This document shows, in pieces, positions 29,633-38,538 of a DNA stretch of 54,245 nucleotides (position 1 is its first letter; the number at the start of each line of letters is the position of its first letter). Below the pieces are notes generated by a model. The model ran no database searches. It worked only from the letters and a program-made list of their open reading frames with translations, and was not told where the DNA came from. A program made the translations under genes and the position numbers. Where the stretch lies: positions 1 to 54,245 of IMG/VR virus record IMGVR_UViG_3300022213_000006; one strand, given 5' to 3'. The DNA comes from a virus.

Positions 29633-31228
29633 CTAGAGACTCGCGTCCAGGCGATCCCACTTATCCTTGACTGCGACCTCCTCGGCGTACCGAACGGATG
29701 TCGTAGCTCGCCCGTTGTCGTCGGACAACGAAGCGGTCACCAGCAGCTGCCCGTGCGGCGGAGTCTGCGGGTCCGACAGATGGCGATAGTCCGCGGTATA
29801 GACCGCTCCACCACCCAGCGGTTTGGGCGCCACAAAGGTGATTTGGCTGCTGCCTCGATTGAGCGTGTAATGCGTCGTCTCTGTGAGGGCAACTCCATCC
29901 TCGTACACCGTAATCGGGCTCGCTGCAGCAGCGGTAGGATCCACGGTGTTTTGCAGCGTGACCGTTTCCCCGGCCACCGGCGTCGTAGCGAGAATTTCTC
30001 CGATAGAAGATGCTCGACGGAGCTGCCAATCCACGCTCTCTCCCGAAATCAGTTCTCCGAATGACCCGGAGACATCCACGCCGAAGCTGACGGTCTTTCC
30101 CGTCGCGATCGTGGAAAACGGATACACCGTGCTCAGCGTGGTAGCGACGGGGGACCGAGACAAGTACAGATACTTGATGTCCCCGGGAGCAAGCGCGCCG
30201 ATGGCGGCTGTCCAATCGGTGGAGTAGTACGTTATCTCTCGCGTGATCGGGTTGTAGAACGGAGTAGTGTCGTGGTCAAAGTTGTTGTGGACACCACCAA
30301 CCGTTCCCGGGCTATTCTCCGTGAAGTCATAGCCAGAGAGAAGGCGTTCGCGGAGATGCTGACGCACCGGAGTCCCGGTTTGGTTCAGCGGATTCCAATC
30401 AACGGCTTTGACCCAGCGCCGGCTGATCGAACCGCTCGCGCCGTTCACAGCCTGAGCGAACAGATACATCAGGCCCTTCGGAAAATTGGGCGTGCTGTCG
30501 TCGTCAGGCACGAACTGCGGAAGTTTGAAATCGACAATCTCACCAAACAGAGTCGGCCCGTTGAATTTGTGCGCGCCAGTGGTCGTATACTCCGTAATCA
30601 GACCCTGAATGATGGTCGCCGCACCAGTCGTCATGTCGATCATCGCAGGCACGCCTGTGTACGTGACGTTGTCGGTGTGTCGCACAGCGCACCACGGCAT
30701 GAAGATCTGGTTGAGAGACTCGAAGAAAATCGGCCGCGATCGATTGTCCGTGTAGTACCCGACCGTCGTCGCAGTCAAACTTCCATTGCGTGTTTGGAAC
30801 GTACCGACATTCGGAAGAGGGTCGCTCGAGCCCACTGTGACTTGCAAATCAAGCGGGTTCACTTTGCGGAATGATCGACCCGCAATCTGCTGGTTGTTGT
30901 ACATCCAAAAATTCTGAACGCTGTTGATTCGATCCCACTCTCCCACCGCCATCGCATTCGTCGCGTGACCTTCCGCGGTCACAGGCGGGGTATCAACCAC
31001 GTTGTAGTACGACGTGGTGTTGTCGATGAAGAGTGGATCGAAACGCATGAACTTGATGAAGATGCCCTGCTGGGCATACCCGATGATCATCGACAAACGA
31101 TCGTAGAAAACGTTGTTTCCGCCGAAGTCTCCGGAGTCAGTGCCAAGCAGAAACGCCCCGTTGACTCCGTAGTTTCCACCGGAGAAATACGTGTACGGGT
31201 CGATTTCTCGAATCAATCGAAGAGCCAT
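29633..31228 (-). CDS. Tail structural protein, unknown
   Basis: This 531-residue product starts with ATG after GAGG. Beta-rich, Tyr- and Gly-rich sequence without recognised domain: SYYNVVDTPPVTAEGHATNA, FWMYNNQQIAGRSFRKVN. The C-terminal 100 residues (VYEDGVALTETTHYTLNRGS then YTADYRHL) look like an Ig-like beta sandwich. It lies after the tape measure and its small neighbour, where tail-tip proteins are usual. Confidence 0.62.
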   Translation of the reverse strand: MALRLIREIDPYTYFSGGNYGVNGAFLLGTDSGDFGGNNVFYDRLSMIIGYAQQGIFIKFMRFDPLFIDNTTSYYNVVDTPPVTAEGHATNAMAVGEWDRINSVQNFWMYNNQQIAGRSFRKVNPLDLQVTVGSSDPLPNVGTFQTRNGSLTATTVGYYTDNRSRPIFFESLNQIFMPWCAVRHTDNVTYTGVPAMIDMTTGAATIIQGLITEYTTTGAHKFNGPTLFGEIVDFKLPQFVPDDDSTPNFPKGLMYLFAQAVNGASGSISRRWVKAVDWNPLNQTGTPVRQHLRERLLSGYDFTENSPGTVGGVHNNFDHDTTPFYNPITREITYYSTDWTAAIGALAPGDIKYLYLSRSPVATTLSTVYPFSTIATGKTVSFGVDVSGSFGELISGESVDWQLRRASSIGEILATTPVAGETVTLQNTVDPTAAAASPITVYEDGVALTETTHYTLNRGSSQITFVAPKPLGGGAVYTADYRHLSDPQTPPHGQLLVTASLSDDNGRATTSVRYAEEVAVKDKWDRLDASL

Positions 31229-31230
31229 GG

Positions 31231-31551
31231 CTACCTCACAGTCGGAATCGTTCCGCCCCAGGTCTTCATCGCCTCTTGCGCCGCACGCATCGCAGCTCGA
31301 ATAGTCTCTTCGGAGACGGCAGACGCAGCGGCTCGAGCGCTCTCGGGAGAAGAGGCATGGGCCAACGCGGCAAGCATCCTCTCAATGAGACTGGCCAAGT
31401 TGCTGAGCATGTTGATCTGAACCCACGCCAGCGCTTTGCTGTCGTCGGCTAGAAAGGTGTCATCGATTTTGATCTGGTAGGCCTCGTTCGGGCTAGTGCT
31501 GATCAGAATCTCAGAAGCGTTGATGGCGATCACGTTCTTCATGTCACTCAT
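31231..31551 (-). CDS. Hypothetical protein between tape measure and tail tip
   Basis: This 106-residue product starts at ATG 31551 with GAGGAG upstream (the frame opens earlier at 31566). N-terminal beta part (NVIAINASEILISTSPNEAY) and C-terminal helical Ala-rich part (ETIRAAMRAAQEAMKTWGG). No domain recognised. Probably a minor tail component. Confidence 0.62.
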   Translation of the reverse strand: MSDMKNVIAINASEILISTSPNEAYQIKIDDTFLADDSKALAWVQINMLSNLASLIERMLAALAHASSPESARAAASAVSEETIRAAMRAAQEAMKTWGGTIPTVR

Positions 31552-31562
31552 GCGGTTTCTCC

Positions 31563-34136
31563 TCAAGCAAGGCTTTCAGTTGTGTTTCCCAGCAGATTAT
31601 CGAGGTAGTTGTTGGACGAGGGGGCGACGGGGTTTCCTCGACGGACGGCCAGCAGGATATCTCGAAGGATGGAATTGGTGTCTTCGAGTGCATCTTCCAA
31701 GCTGGCCCCAACCTGAAAGATCGAGATTTCCGTGGGGCCGGCAACCACTCCCCTTGTCGCCTGAGTACTCTCGACGGCCGAACTCACCACGCGACGCGTG
31801 GTGTTGGTCTTCGTCTTCGCCAGCGCGCCCTCAAGGAAGAGCGATGCCACACCAATCGCAGCACCGAAGGCCTTCCCTAATCCGTTGGAAGACCCACCTA
31901 GAATCGTCCCGAGTTTGTCCCCCAGATCATCGATCAATTTACGGAAAGCCTCGAACGCGCGTTCCAACGAGCTGACCAACGCCTTCTCGAAGAGTCGCGC
32001 GCCCTGGTCGAAGACGATCTCCATGATGTCGAGGCCTTCCCCGCGCAGTGCGCGACGGATGGCCGACGTAAGCTGACTCCCGACTTCTTGGCCGAAATCT
32101 TTGGCAGCTTGGCCCAGTTCATCTTCCAAGTCTCGTCGAGTGTCCCCCGCCTGCCGGGCCACATCCCGCAATGCGCGAACGATATCTTCGAGCCCACCCG
32201 CAGTGAGAAGAGCGGCCTGGAGAGCCTTCTGCAGATCCGCGGCGAACTGTGGAGAGATCGCATTGATCGCCTGGATGTCTGCCAGGATCTGCCGCTGCAG
32301 TGCCGCTGCGCTTCGATTCAGATTCTCGATCTGCGAGTAGATCCGAATTCGGCTCTGGTAGATCAGGTTCAGAGCCTGCGCAGCTTTTCGCTCGTCGCCC
32401 GCCCGAATGGCGAGCTTCACCGCAAGTTCCTCTTGCTGACGAAGCTTCTCGAGCTTCGCGTCGAGCGGATCAATCTGTGCAGCCAAGGCTCGCCGGAGGG
32501 AGTTTTGCAGTGCGATTAGACGGTTGATCGCGGCCTGTTCGTCCGCGAGGCGCTTCTTGCGCGCAGCATCTGCCCCTGCTGCGACCTCTGGAATTTCCAC
32601 GCCTCCGAAACCCGTAAGAGCTGTCCGCGCTGCCGCAAGACGATTCTCTTCGGCCTTCTGCCGAGCCAGGAGATCCAAAGTCTTCTGAATTTCCTTGTTG
32701 TACTCTTCTTTCCACTGTTTGGTAATAGAGTCGATCCCATCGCCAATCGACTCAAAGAAATCACCAACAAGGTCGCTTTGAAATGCGTCCTTCACGTCGT
32801 TCTTGAGATCCGAGAGCGTCTTCTTACCCTGCGCAATCAAAGCAAGGTCGCCGATGGCGACGCCGAGCGCGAAGAAAGGTCTGAGGATGTTGTTGGTGAG
32901 AGTTTTCATGAGATCCCCAACAAACCCAAGAAGATCAACAAAGAAGTCTTTGAGGAGTCCGAAGATGTTTGGGAACTCAACCCCGAGAATTCGCCCAACG
33001 GTGTTTCCAAAATTTCGAATGGAAGTCGTGAAGCTCTCGACCAGATTCAGAGTTGCTCGGAAAGCGGCTCCCAGTTTGGCGAAGCCAGTCACCGACACCT
33101 TTCCAACTGGACCGACGAACACCTCCTCCACGGTCAGGCCAAATTGCAGCAACGCATCGATGACCAGGGTGAGAGCGACGAGGAGCGAGCCGACTACGGT
33201 GCTGACCAAGAGACTGCGGATAGCAGCGGTAAGAGCGATGGTATTCCCGGTCAAAAGAGTCGTGCCCACCTGCGCTGCTCGCAGGCCGACCGCGTAGGCT
33301 CCCCAAGCAACACCTGCACCTACGAGCAGCGTGGCAATTCTTGAGATGTTATCGGCGATGAAGCCAACGATTTTGCCAAACTCCAAACTGCCCTTCGTGG
33401 CGTTGTTGACGTCACCCAGGAACTTGATGAATGCGTTGGAAAGCTGAGTCCCCGCTTGCTCGATGGTGGGGGTCAGCTGCTGGAATTCAGTCGCGATGAG
33501 CTTCGTCTGTGTTTCGATCGCCTCGGCGACGATCTTGGGCGTGAGGGCGCCTTCGAATGCCAAACGACGAAGTTCGCCGATGCTCTTCCCCGTACCATCG
33601 GCGATAGCAATCAGCAGACGCGGAAGCTGCTCGGCCACGGCACGAAACTCTTCACCGCGAAGCTGACCCGAAGCGAAGCCCTGCGCGAGCTGGATGAGAC
33701 CATTCCGAGCTTCCTGGGCCGTAGCTCCAGAAACCGCCACAGCTTGGTTGATGGTCTTGATCAACGCGAAGATGCGGTCCTGTCCGAAGTCACCGAGATC
33801 GCGAGTGTTCAACGCGAGGCGGCGGTACAACTCGGCCGTCGCCTCCACGGGGGCACGGGTCTCAGTCGAGACCTGGAACACCTGCCTCATCGCACCCGCG
33901 TAATTCTCAGCCGTTCCAGCGCCGAGCCGAACCGCGTTCGAGAGGTTGATGAAGGCATCCGTAGAACGAACAATTTCGCGGAGCCCAAGACCAACTCCGA
34001 TCCCAGTAAGTGCGTTCCTCAGTGCGGTGACGTTTCGACTCGCGCCCGTAGCAGCGGTTCCCACCCCGCGAATGGCAGATGCGGTTGCAGCAGCACCCCG
34101 CTGCGTAACGACAATTGTTACTCGCTGAGTCGCCAT
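31563..34136 (-). CDS. Tape measure protein
   Basis: This 857-residue product determines tail length. The N-terminal 250 residues contain the tape-measure domain with ASAIRGVGTAATGASRNVTA, VFQVSTETRAPVEATAELYR and QEARNGLIQLAQGFASGQLR followed by GEEFRAVAEQLPRLLIAIAD. Hydrophobic segments around 260-330 (VGAGVAWGAYAVGLRAAQVG) and long coiled-coil regions follow, then Gly/Ser-rich C-terminal parts. The length corresponds to a tail of moderate length (inference). ATG start, poor Shine-Dalgarno. Confidence 0.9.
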   Translation of the reverse strand: MATQRVTIVVTQRGAAATASAIRGVGTAATGASRNVTALRNALTGIGVGLGLREIVRSTDAFINLSNAVRLGAGTAENYAGAMRQVFQVSTETRAPVEATAELYRRLALNTRDLGDFGQDRIFALIKTINQAVAVSGATAQEARNGLIQLAQGFASGQLRGEEFRAVAEQLPRLLIAIADGTGKSIGELRRLAFEGALTPKIVAEAIETQTKLIATEFQQLTPTIEQAGTQLSNAFIKFLGDVNNATKGSLEFGKIVGFIADNISRIATLLVGAGVAWGAYAVGLRAAQVGTTLLTGNTIALTAAIRSLLVSTVVGSLLVALTLVIDALLQFGLTVEEVFVGPVGKVSVTGFAKLGAAFRATLNLVESFTTSIRNFGNTVGRILGVEFPNIFGLLKDFFVDLLGFVGDLMKTLTNNILRPFFALGVAIGDLALIAQGKKTLSDLKNDVKDAFQSDLVGDFFESIGDGIDSITKQWKEEYNKEIQKTLDLLARQKAEENRLAAARTALTGFGGVEIPEVAAGADAARKKRLADEQAAINRLIALQNSLRRALAAQIDPLDAKLEKLRQQEELAVKLAIRAGDERKAAQALNLIYQSRIRIYSQIENLNRSAAALQRQILADIQAINAISPQFAADLQKALQAALLTAGGLEDIVRALRDVARQAGDTRRDLEDELGQAAKDFGQEVGSQLTSAIRRALRGEGLDIMEIVFDQGARLFEKALVSSLERAFEAFRKLIDDLGDKLGTILGGSSNGLGKAFGAAIGVASLFLEGALAKTKTNTTRRVVSSAVESTQATRGVVAGPTEISIFQVGASLEDALEDTNSILRDILLAVRRGNPVAPSSNNYLDNLLGNTTESLA

Positions 34137-34139
34137 AGA

Positions 34140-34556
34140 TCAGAGCCCTCGCCCGACTTGAATGGCAAGCGCCCGAGAGATTGCGCGCTCGATATACCCT
34201 GCCGGCTGCTGCCTTGACTTCCCGCGGTTCAGATCCTCGATGTAATCGAGATTATTCTGCAGGTAGAAGGTGCCGCCGTTTCGGAAGCGACTGGTCACAA
34301 CGCGAGCTGCGGCGACCGCTTGAGAAACAGCGGACCCAGCACCGTAGGTGGGGATCGTGCGAGACGTGGGAGTGCCCAACGTGGCAATCCAGTTCGATCG
34401 AGCCTGGCCGGTGTCCACCGGAGTCGTCGAAATTACATCCTGAGAGATCTGCTCGCAGACGCGCTGCGTGAATCTCTCAATGCGTGCGTCGAGATCTCGC
34501 ACCGTACGGTTCAAATTCCGGGCAAATTGAGCGAAGCTACGACCCGTTACCGCCAT
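34140..34556 (-). CDS. Tail completion / HK97 gp10-like protein
   Basis: This 138-residue product uses the ATG at 34556 with GGGAGGAA upstream; the track from 34781 is not supported. STTPVDTGQARSNWIATLG is the typical signature of HK97 gp10-like/tail completion proteins, and the C-terminal helix IERAISRALAIQVG fits. Unusually, it sits after the tail chaperones and next to the tape measure, where such proteins are rarely found. Confidence 0.7.
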   Translation of the reverse strand: MAVTGRSFAQFARNLNRTVRDLDARIERFTQRVCEQISQDVISTTPVDTGQARSNWIATLGTPTSRTIPTYGAGSAVSQAVAAARVVTSRFRNGGTFYLQNNLDYIEDLNRGKSRQQPAGYIERAISRALAIQVGRGL

Positions 34557-34893
34557 GCGACATTTCCTCCCAGCGACTCGGCTGACCGGCGATCTCCACC
34601 AGCGTGTGAAAAATCTCCGGGTTTTGGAGAAGCCAATTCTCCCAATCAGTCTTCGAGTAGCCCTGGAAGCGAGCCGTGGGAGAGCCCGCGACGACACTTT
34701 CCGAGAAAGCTCTTGCCAGTATCGCAAGGGCTCGCTCTTCCGACATCCTTTCGGCTTCCAGCAGTAACCGGAAAGGTGCAAAGCTTCGTCGAAGAGCCTG
34801 CCCGAAGGCCTGATTCTCAGCGGTGGCCGGGTAGAGATCGAGGATGATCCCCTCGGGTTCGAACTGCACGCGTACGGTCTCCAGCTCAGCCAC
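34537..34893 (-). CDS. Tail-assembly region hypothetical protein
   Basis: This 118-residue product starts at GTG 34893 with GGAGACTCC upstream. Begins MAELETVRVQFEPEGIILDL, then a long helical part (RMSEERALAILARAFSESVV) and ends in WEEMSHGGNGS. It overlaps the following gene by 20 bp. No known domain; its place between chaperone and tape measure suggests a tail function. Confidence 0.6.
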   Translation of the reverse strand: MAELETVRVQFEPEGIILDLYPATAENQAFGQALRRSFAPFRLLLEAERMSEERALAILARAFSESVVAGSPTARFQGYSKTDWENWLLQNPEIFHTLVEIAGQPSRWEEMSHGGNGS

Positions 34894-35688
34894 GTGGAGT
34901 CTCCTTCTCTCGAACAAAGCCTCCGGACATCAACTTCCCGAAACGGCGGCGAAGCTCTGCCGTGTTCTCTCGACCGACAGAGGTGTTCTTCGGCATCACC
35001 GCCCGCCCAAATTTCTTGAGCGCATCCTTCTGACCGAACGCCGTCGCGATCGCGGCCAGCACGCCGTAGGATTGCATGAGAATCTCGGCGCCGCGGGATT
35101 CCCCTTCCACTTTGAGGTAGAAGGTGAATTGCTGCTCCGTTAGCGTTTCACGGAGTACTTCCGGGTTCGTCCCCCAGCGCCGAGAAAGGAAAGCTAGCCC
35201 TCTAGCGATTTCCTCTTCGTGCTCGATCAGCTCACGGGTGTCTTCTCGGGATCCGCGGCCAGCGCCCGCGCCTCTTCGAGGCGAGCCTTTAGCTCCGGGG
35301 CGATTGACGACTCCTGGCCCAGTAGATTCGTCGCGCCCACCACTTTTCCCAAAACGCCCCCGCCACCTTCGCGGAGCAGGCACGTGTCGATCACGCCCTG
35401 CGCAAGCGTGAACAGATCCTCATAGTGGATCTTGTCTTCCAGCTCTTCCACCGTCCAACCGATTGTGTCTGCGACAACCGCTGTGATTTCGGCTTCACAG
35501 AGTTCGAAAGCGCTGGCGATCGAGAAGTCTTTCCCACCCTTCCGAAGCTCATCCAGCACCTTCGTGATCCGACGCCGTTGAATCCTCCCGTTCTTGAGTG
35601 TCCAGGGCTTGATCATGACTCGAGTGTTATCGAGCAGAATGACTTCACGCTCGGGGAACACGACCCCTTCAGTCTCAGATTTGTCCAC
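34886..35688 (-). CDS. Tail assembly chaperone, frameshifted G-T fusion product
   Basis: Translation starts at GTG 35688 and shifts back one base at G-GGA-AAA (35350-35344). It then continues in the second frame through SGGRDESTGPGVV to the stop at 34886, giving about 267 residues (115 + 152). The second part (ELIEHEEEIARGLAFLSRRW, LTEQQFTFYLKVEGESRGAE) has no start codon of its own with a Shine-Dalgarno, which supports expression only by frameshift. By analogy with lambda gpGT it should bind the tape measure during tail assembly. Confidence 0.72.
35227..35688 (-). CDS. Tail assembly chaperone, G-like
   Basis: This 153-residue product uses the GTG at 35688 with GAGGAG upstream, after a strong terminator; a frame extension to 35751 would read through the terminator hairpin and is rejected. 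The core (VILLDNTRVMIKPWTLKN, ELCEAEITAVVADTIGWTVE) fits the short form of phage tail chaperones that sit between major tail protein and tape measure. It carries the slippery site near codon 115. Confidence 0.75.
   Translation of the reverse strand: MDKSETEGVVFPEREVILLDNTRVMIKPWTLKNGRIQRRRITKVLDELRKGGKDFSIASAFELCEAEITAVVADTIGWTVEELEDKIHYEDLFTLAQGVIDTCLLREGGGGVLGKVVGATNLLGQESSIAPELKARLEEARALAADPEKTPVS
35344..35350 (-). promoter_or_regulatory. Programmed -1 frameshift slippery site
   Basis: Leftward mRNA reads GGGAAAA with zero-frame codons GGA AAA, the canonical X-XXY-YYZ arrangement and close to the lambda G/T signal GGGAAAG. The -1 frame is open from here to 34886. Position (between major tail protein and tape measure) is where such sites occur in siphoviruses. 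Confidence 0.75.
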
Positions 35689-35700
35689 GTACGTACTCCT

Positions 35701-35748
35701 CAAAAAGTAGAAACCCGGCTGGGACACTAGCGGCCCCCAGCCGGGTTT
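35701..35748 (-). terminator. Rho-independent terminator after the major tail protein
   Basis: Leftward RNA forms a perfect 13-bp stem, AAACCCGGCTGGG (35748-35736) with CCCAGCCGGGTTT (35723-35711), 12-nt loop, followed by CTACTTTTT. It would reduce transcription beyond the highly expressed major tail protein gene, so tail chaperone and later genes need read-through. Confidence 0.8.
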
Positions 35749-35766
35749 CACGAACCGAAGGCAGGA

Positions 35767-36882
35767 TCAGGCGAGCTGCTCGGGCTCGCTCGAGAGGTTG
35801 AGCGTTCCGAAGCGGTCGGTGCCACCCGCATCGAGGACGTTCATGATCATCGTGCCGACCGCGAAGTCCTCGGCATCGAACGTCAGCGCGTCATCCGTGA
35901 TGCGAATCGACGCCGAGGGGATGTCCCAGACGAAGTTGACACCCACGTCCGTGAGGTGCTTGATCGTGGCCTTTCCCTCAAACTGAGTCTGGGTGAACGG
36001 CTTGAGCGTGTTGCTCGCCTTCCGGTTGTAGTTGTAATCAACCTCCACCGGCTGGCCGGCCTTCAGCTCGCTCGTGGCGGAGCCAAGGTCGGGGAAGCGC
36101 AGACGGCCGAGCAAGGGATCAATCACCACGTCCGGGTTCGCGGTGCCGAGCGACTCCACGAGGTTGAAGCTCGGCTCGTAGCTCGCCACGATCGCGGCGC
36201 CGTTGGCGGGAATCTTCGAAGAGCCGAACGTGATCTGGCCCGAGGTTGCCGTCGCGCCCACTGAGATTGCGATCTGTCCCGCAGTCGGGGTCGTACCGGC
36301 CACGAGGTTGACAGTCTCATCGACGCCCCCCACGAGGAATTCCGTCACGTCACCGATCACGAGAATCTTGTAGTCGAGGGCGTAATCGCCCGTCGTACCA
36401 CCGAGGGTTCCGTTGCCGGTACCGACCGCCTCATCAACAAGCGGCGCCGCATCCACGACAACCGTGGCCTCGTCGATGTCGGCCTTCGACAGCGGAGTGA
36501 ACGTGCGCGCCGCGTTCGAACCGGAAGGCACGTTGACCAGCTCGTTGACCACAGCCTGAGCCGCTGCCGCAGTCACAGGCGTGATCGAGGACGACGCCAG
36601 CAGAAGCTGCGCGAGGTCGGCTCGAAAATTGAACGTCTCGAGCTGCAGCGACACGGCGAGGCGAGAAACCAACTCGCGCTCGATCGTGATCAAACCCGCG
36701 TCGCCGCGGGGCAGCTCCAGAAGCTCGATCTCCTTCTGCAGCTCTTGGCCTGACAGAATCCCGAGCGGGATCGGCGTGCCGTAGCCGCCGGCCGTGAGCT
36801 TGGGGGTGAACTCAACCTGCGAAAATCCCAAGAGCAGATTGTCGCGAGTGTACGTGTCAGTCGATCGCGGCTGAACGGGCAT
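35767..36882 (-). CDS. Major tail protein
   Basis: This 371-residue product starts with ATG after GGAGG. It is beta-rich and acidic (LGFSQVEFTPKLTAGGYGT, then SVGATATSGQITFGSSKIPA, GTMIMNVLDAGGTDRFGTLN). Length, composition, position just upstream of a terminator and a G/GT chaperone pair all fit the tail tube protein. There may be an extra Ig-like insertion in the middle, as it is longer than typical tube proteins. The assignment is from context plus composition, not from a signature motif. Confidence 0.78.
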   Translation of the reverse strand: MPVQPRSTDTYTRDNLLLGFSQVEFTPKLTAGGYGTPIPLGILSGQELQKEIELLELPRGDAGLITIERELVSRLAVSLQLETFNFRADLAQLLLASSSITPVTAAAAQAVVNELVNVPSGSNAARTFTPLSKADIDEATVVVDAAPLVDEAVGTGNGTLGGTTGDYALDYKILVIGDVTEFLVGGVDETVNLVAGTTPTAGQIAISVGATATSGQITFGSSKIPANGAAIVASYEPSFNLVESLGTANPDVVIDPLLGRLRFPDLGSATSELKAGQPVEVDYNYNRKASNTLKPFTQTQFEGKATIKHLTDVGVNFVWDIPSASIRITDDALTFDAEDFAVGTMIMNVLDAGGTDRFGTLNLSSEPEQLA

Positions 36883-36894
36883 GCGTCGTGCCTC

Positions 36895-37314
36895 CTACGG
36901 AGTGGTGTCGAATTGGAAGGAGCGCTTCATGAGCGCTTCGAAAGTCTGCTCCACAGTGAAACGACGCACTTGGTCGCGACCCAGTGGAGCTGGCGGAGCG
37001 GATGCCCGCAACCGCGCAATTCTTGTGGTGTCTCCGAAAACGCCTTGCCCCTTCTCCTGAAGATGCCGGGCGATGTTCCGCAACGTCTCAGATGCCACCT
37101 CGTAGGACAGATTGCGCACTCGCACTGTGAGCAACCAAACCTCCGAGATCTCTGACGGGATTCTTCCCCCTGAGACATTGAAGACCGTGATTACATTATC
37201 GGGTGTGTTCGGCTCTTCGCCAACTCGAATGTCGGCGGTCGGGGCAAGCGGGTCAAAAGTCCCGAACCCCTGATTCGCCAACTCCTGGGCAATTGCGCCT
37301 TCTAACCCCAGCAC
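36895..37314 (-). CDS. Tail terminator-like protein (minor capsid PF12691 type)
   Basis: This 139-residue product has a GTG start after GGAGG and 5 bp from the previous stop. The pattern ADIRVGEEPNTPDNVITVFN then VSGGRIP, and LTVRVRNLSYEVASETLRN resembles the family of phage minor capsid/tail terminator proteins in which a short beta sheet faces a helix. Such proteins cap the tail tube. Its position just before the major tail protein gene agrees. Confidence 0.7.
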   Translation of the reverse strand: MLGLEGAIAQELANQGFGTFDPLAPTADIRVGEEPNTPDNVITVFNVSGGRIPSEISEVWLLTVRVRNLSYEVASETLRNIARHLQEKGQGVFGDTTRIARLRASAPPAPLGRDQVRRFTVEQTFEALMKRSFQFDTTP

Positions 37315-37318
37315 CCCT

Positions 37319-37702
37319 TCATGTCCTCCGGGTCAGGAATTCGATGTGACTTCGCACGAAGCTAGCAGGATCCCAGATGTTCACGTTGACCACGAGTGAG
37401 ACGATGGTTCGGGTCGTAAGGCCCTTGGTTCGCGAACGCCAGGTTACGTAGTCCCCGGGCTGCACATCTTGAATGGAGTTCGGGACCGCCGGTGAGTGAA
37501 GGTCGATCCACAAGACATCGTCGCCCCCGCCGTCAGCCTTCGAGATCGTGCTAGCGGAGGAACCCGACGAGAAGGGAGCTCGAATCATCGGGATCGACTG
37601 GAAAAGAATCACCCGAAGGATCTCATCTCCTCCGGGTCCGGAATTCTGTGGCCGTTCGACCTTTTGGATGTCGGCGTTGTAGAAGCCCGAGTAGAGAGCC
37701 AT
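37319..37702 (-). CDS. Head-tail joining hypothetical protein
   Basis: This 127-residue product uses ATG 37702, located right after the connector gene (stop 37704) with GAGGCTG upstream; the longer frame from 37831 is rejected. Features: MALYSGFYNADIQKVERPQN, DYVTWRSRTKGLTTRTIVSL. Beta-rich, basic C-terminus. Probably a head completion (stopper-like) protein, based on location. Confidence 0.62.
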   Translation of the reverse strand: MALYSGFYNADIQKVERPQNSGPGGDEILRVILFQSIPMIRAPFSSGSSASTISKADGGGDDVLWIDLHSPAVPNSIQDVQPGDYVTWRSRTKGLTTRTIVSLVVNVNIWDPASFVRSHIEFLTRRT

Positions 37703-37703
37703 C

Positions 37704-38537
37704 TCAGCCTCGCAACAACGAGTACGAGCCACCAGAGACAAGGCCGGTTGCGATGAAGGGAACCAACAAGGCGTACACCTTCGGGAACGCAACAGCATTC
37801 TCCGTGTCAGCGTAATCGACCTCCAGTTCAATTGCCCCTACTCGCTCGCGGCGCATCCGGGCCCCGCCCTCGACCTTGATCGGCACGATCTCCCCATTGA
37901 GAACGTAAACCAGCGCCAACTCTGCGATGGCCTGCTTCACCAACACCGGGATTTCATCGGACGCGTATTCCCGACCATCCGCGTCAATCATCCCTGCTCG
38001 TGGAAACACAAGAACCTGATCATCGTACGTGGGGCTGCCCTGGTAAAGGTACGCCGTGTTCACGTAATCCGTGGCAGCAACGATCGCGGCGACTTTCTGA
38101 TCCGCGCTCGCTGTCCAAGCACCATTGAAGCGCAACGCGTGGTAAGCGTCCACGTCTGCGACAGAGGCCAGGGCGTTAGCACCCGGGACATTCAACCCCG
38201 TCTCAACCACAATGGGGATGACAGGGGTGAGGCCAGAATTCTCGGACACCCGAATCGCGACCATGACTTCGATATCGCGTGACGGCGTCCAGTTCGTTTG
38301 AACGCGAACTTTCACGCGGTACATCGTGTTCGAAAGTCCGCTCGTCAGCCAGACCTTGACCACTCGAGTCGGGATATCGAAGGCAGTAGCGACAACTGTC
38401 AACGCAGGGATGGTCACCGGAGAGTCGATCGTTGCCGTCACCGCGGTGATCGTGTCGACGGCCGGAATGACCTCGGACATGTCCAGGTCGTAATCGAGAG
38501 TCGTGTCCGGATCTTTGTCAGGCCATTGGAGGTCCAT
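37704..38537 (-). CDS. Head-tail connector with DnaT-like C-terminal domain
   Basis: This 277-residue product starts with ATG after GGAGAA. The N-terminal 110 residues look like an Ig-like beta domain. From residue 115 the sequence (NVPGANALASVADVDAYHAL, VAAIVAATDYVNTAYLYQG, VFPRAGMIDADGREY) fits the putative DnaT-like/phage connector family found at this genome position, where it links portal to tail. The N-terminal beta extension is not usual and may be a decoration domain. Confidence 0.72.
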   Translation of the reverse strand: MDLQWPDKDPDTTLDYDLDMSEVIPAVDTITAVTATIDSPVTIPALTVVATAFDIPTRVVKVWLTSGLSNTMYRVKVRVQTNWTPSRDIEVMVAIRVSENSGLTPVIPIVVETGLNVPGANALASVADVDAYHALRFNGAWTASADQKVAAIVAATDYVNTAYLYQGSPTYDDQVLVFPRAGMIDADGREYASDEIPVLVKQAIAELALVYVLNGEIVPIKVEGGARMRRERVGAIELEVDYADTENAVAFPKVYALLVPFIATGLVSGGSYSLLRG

Positions 38538-38538
38538 A

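Noticed and set aside
35689-35751. Upstream start of the tail chaperone at GTG 35751
   Set aside because: The extension would translate the terminator hairpin; GTG 35688 has GAGGAG at correct distance.
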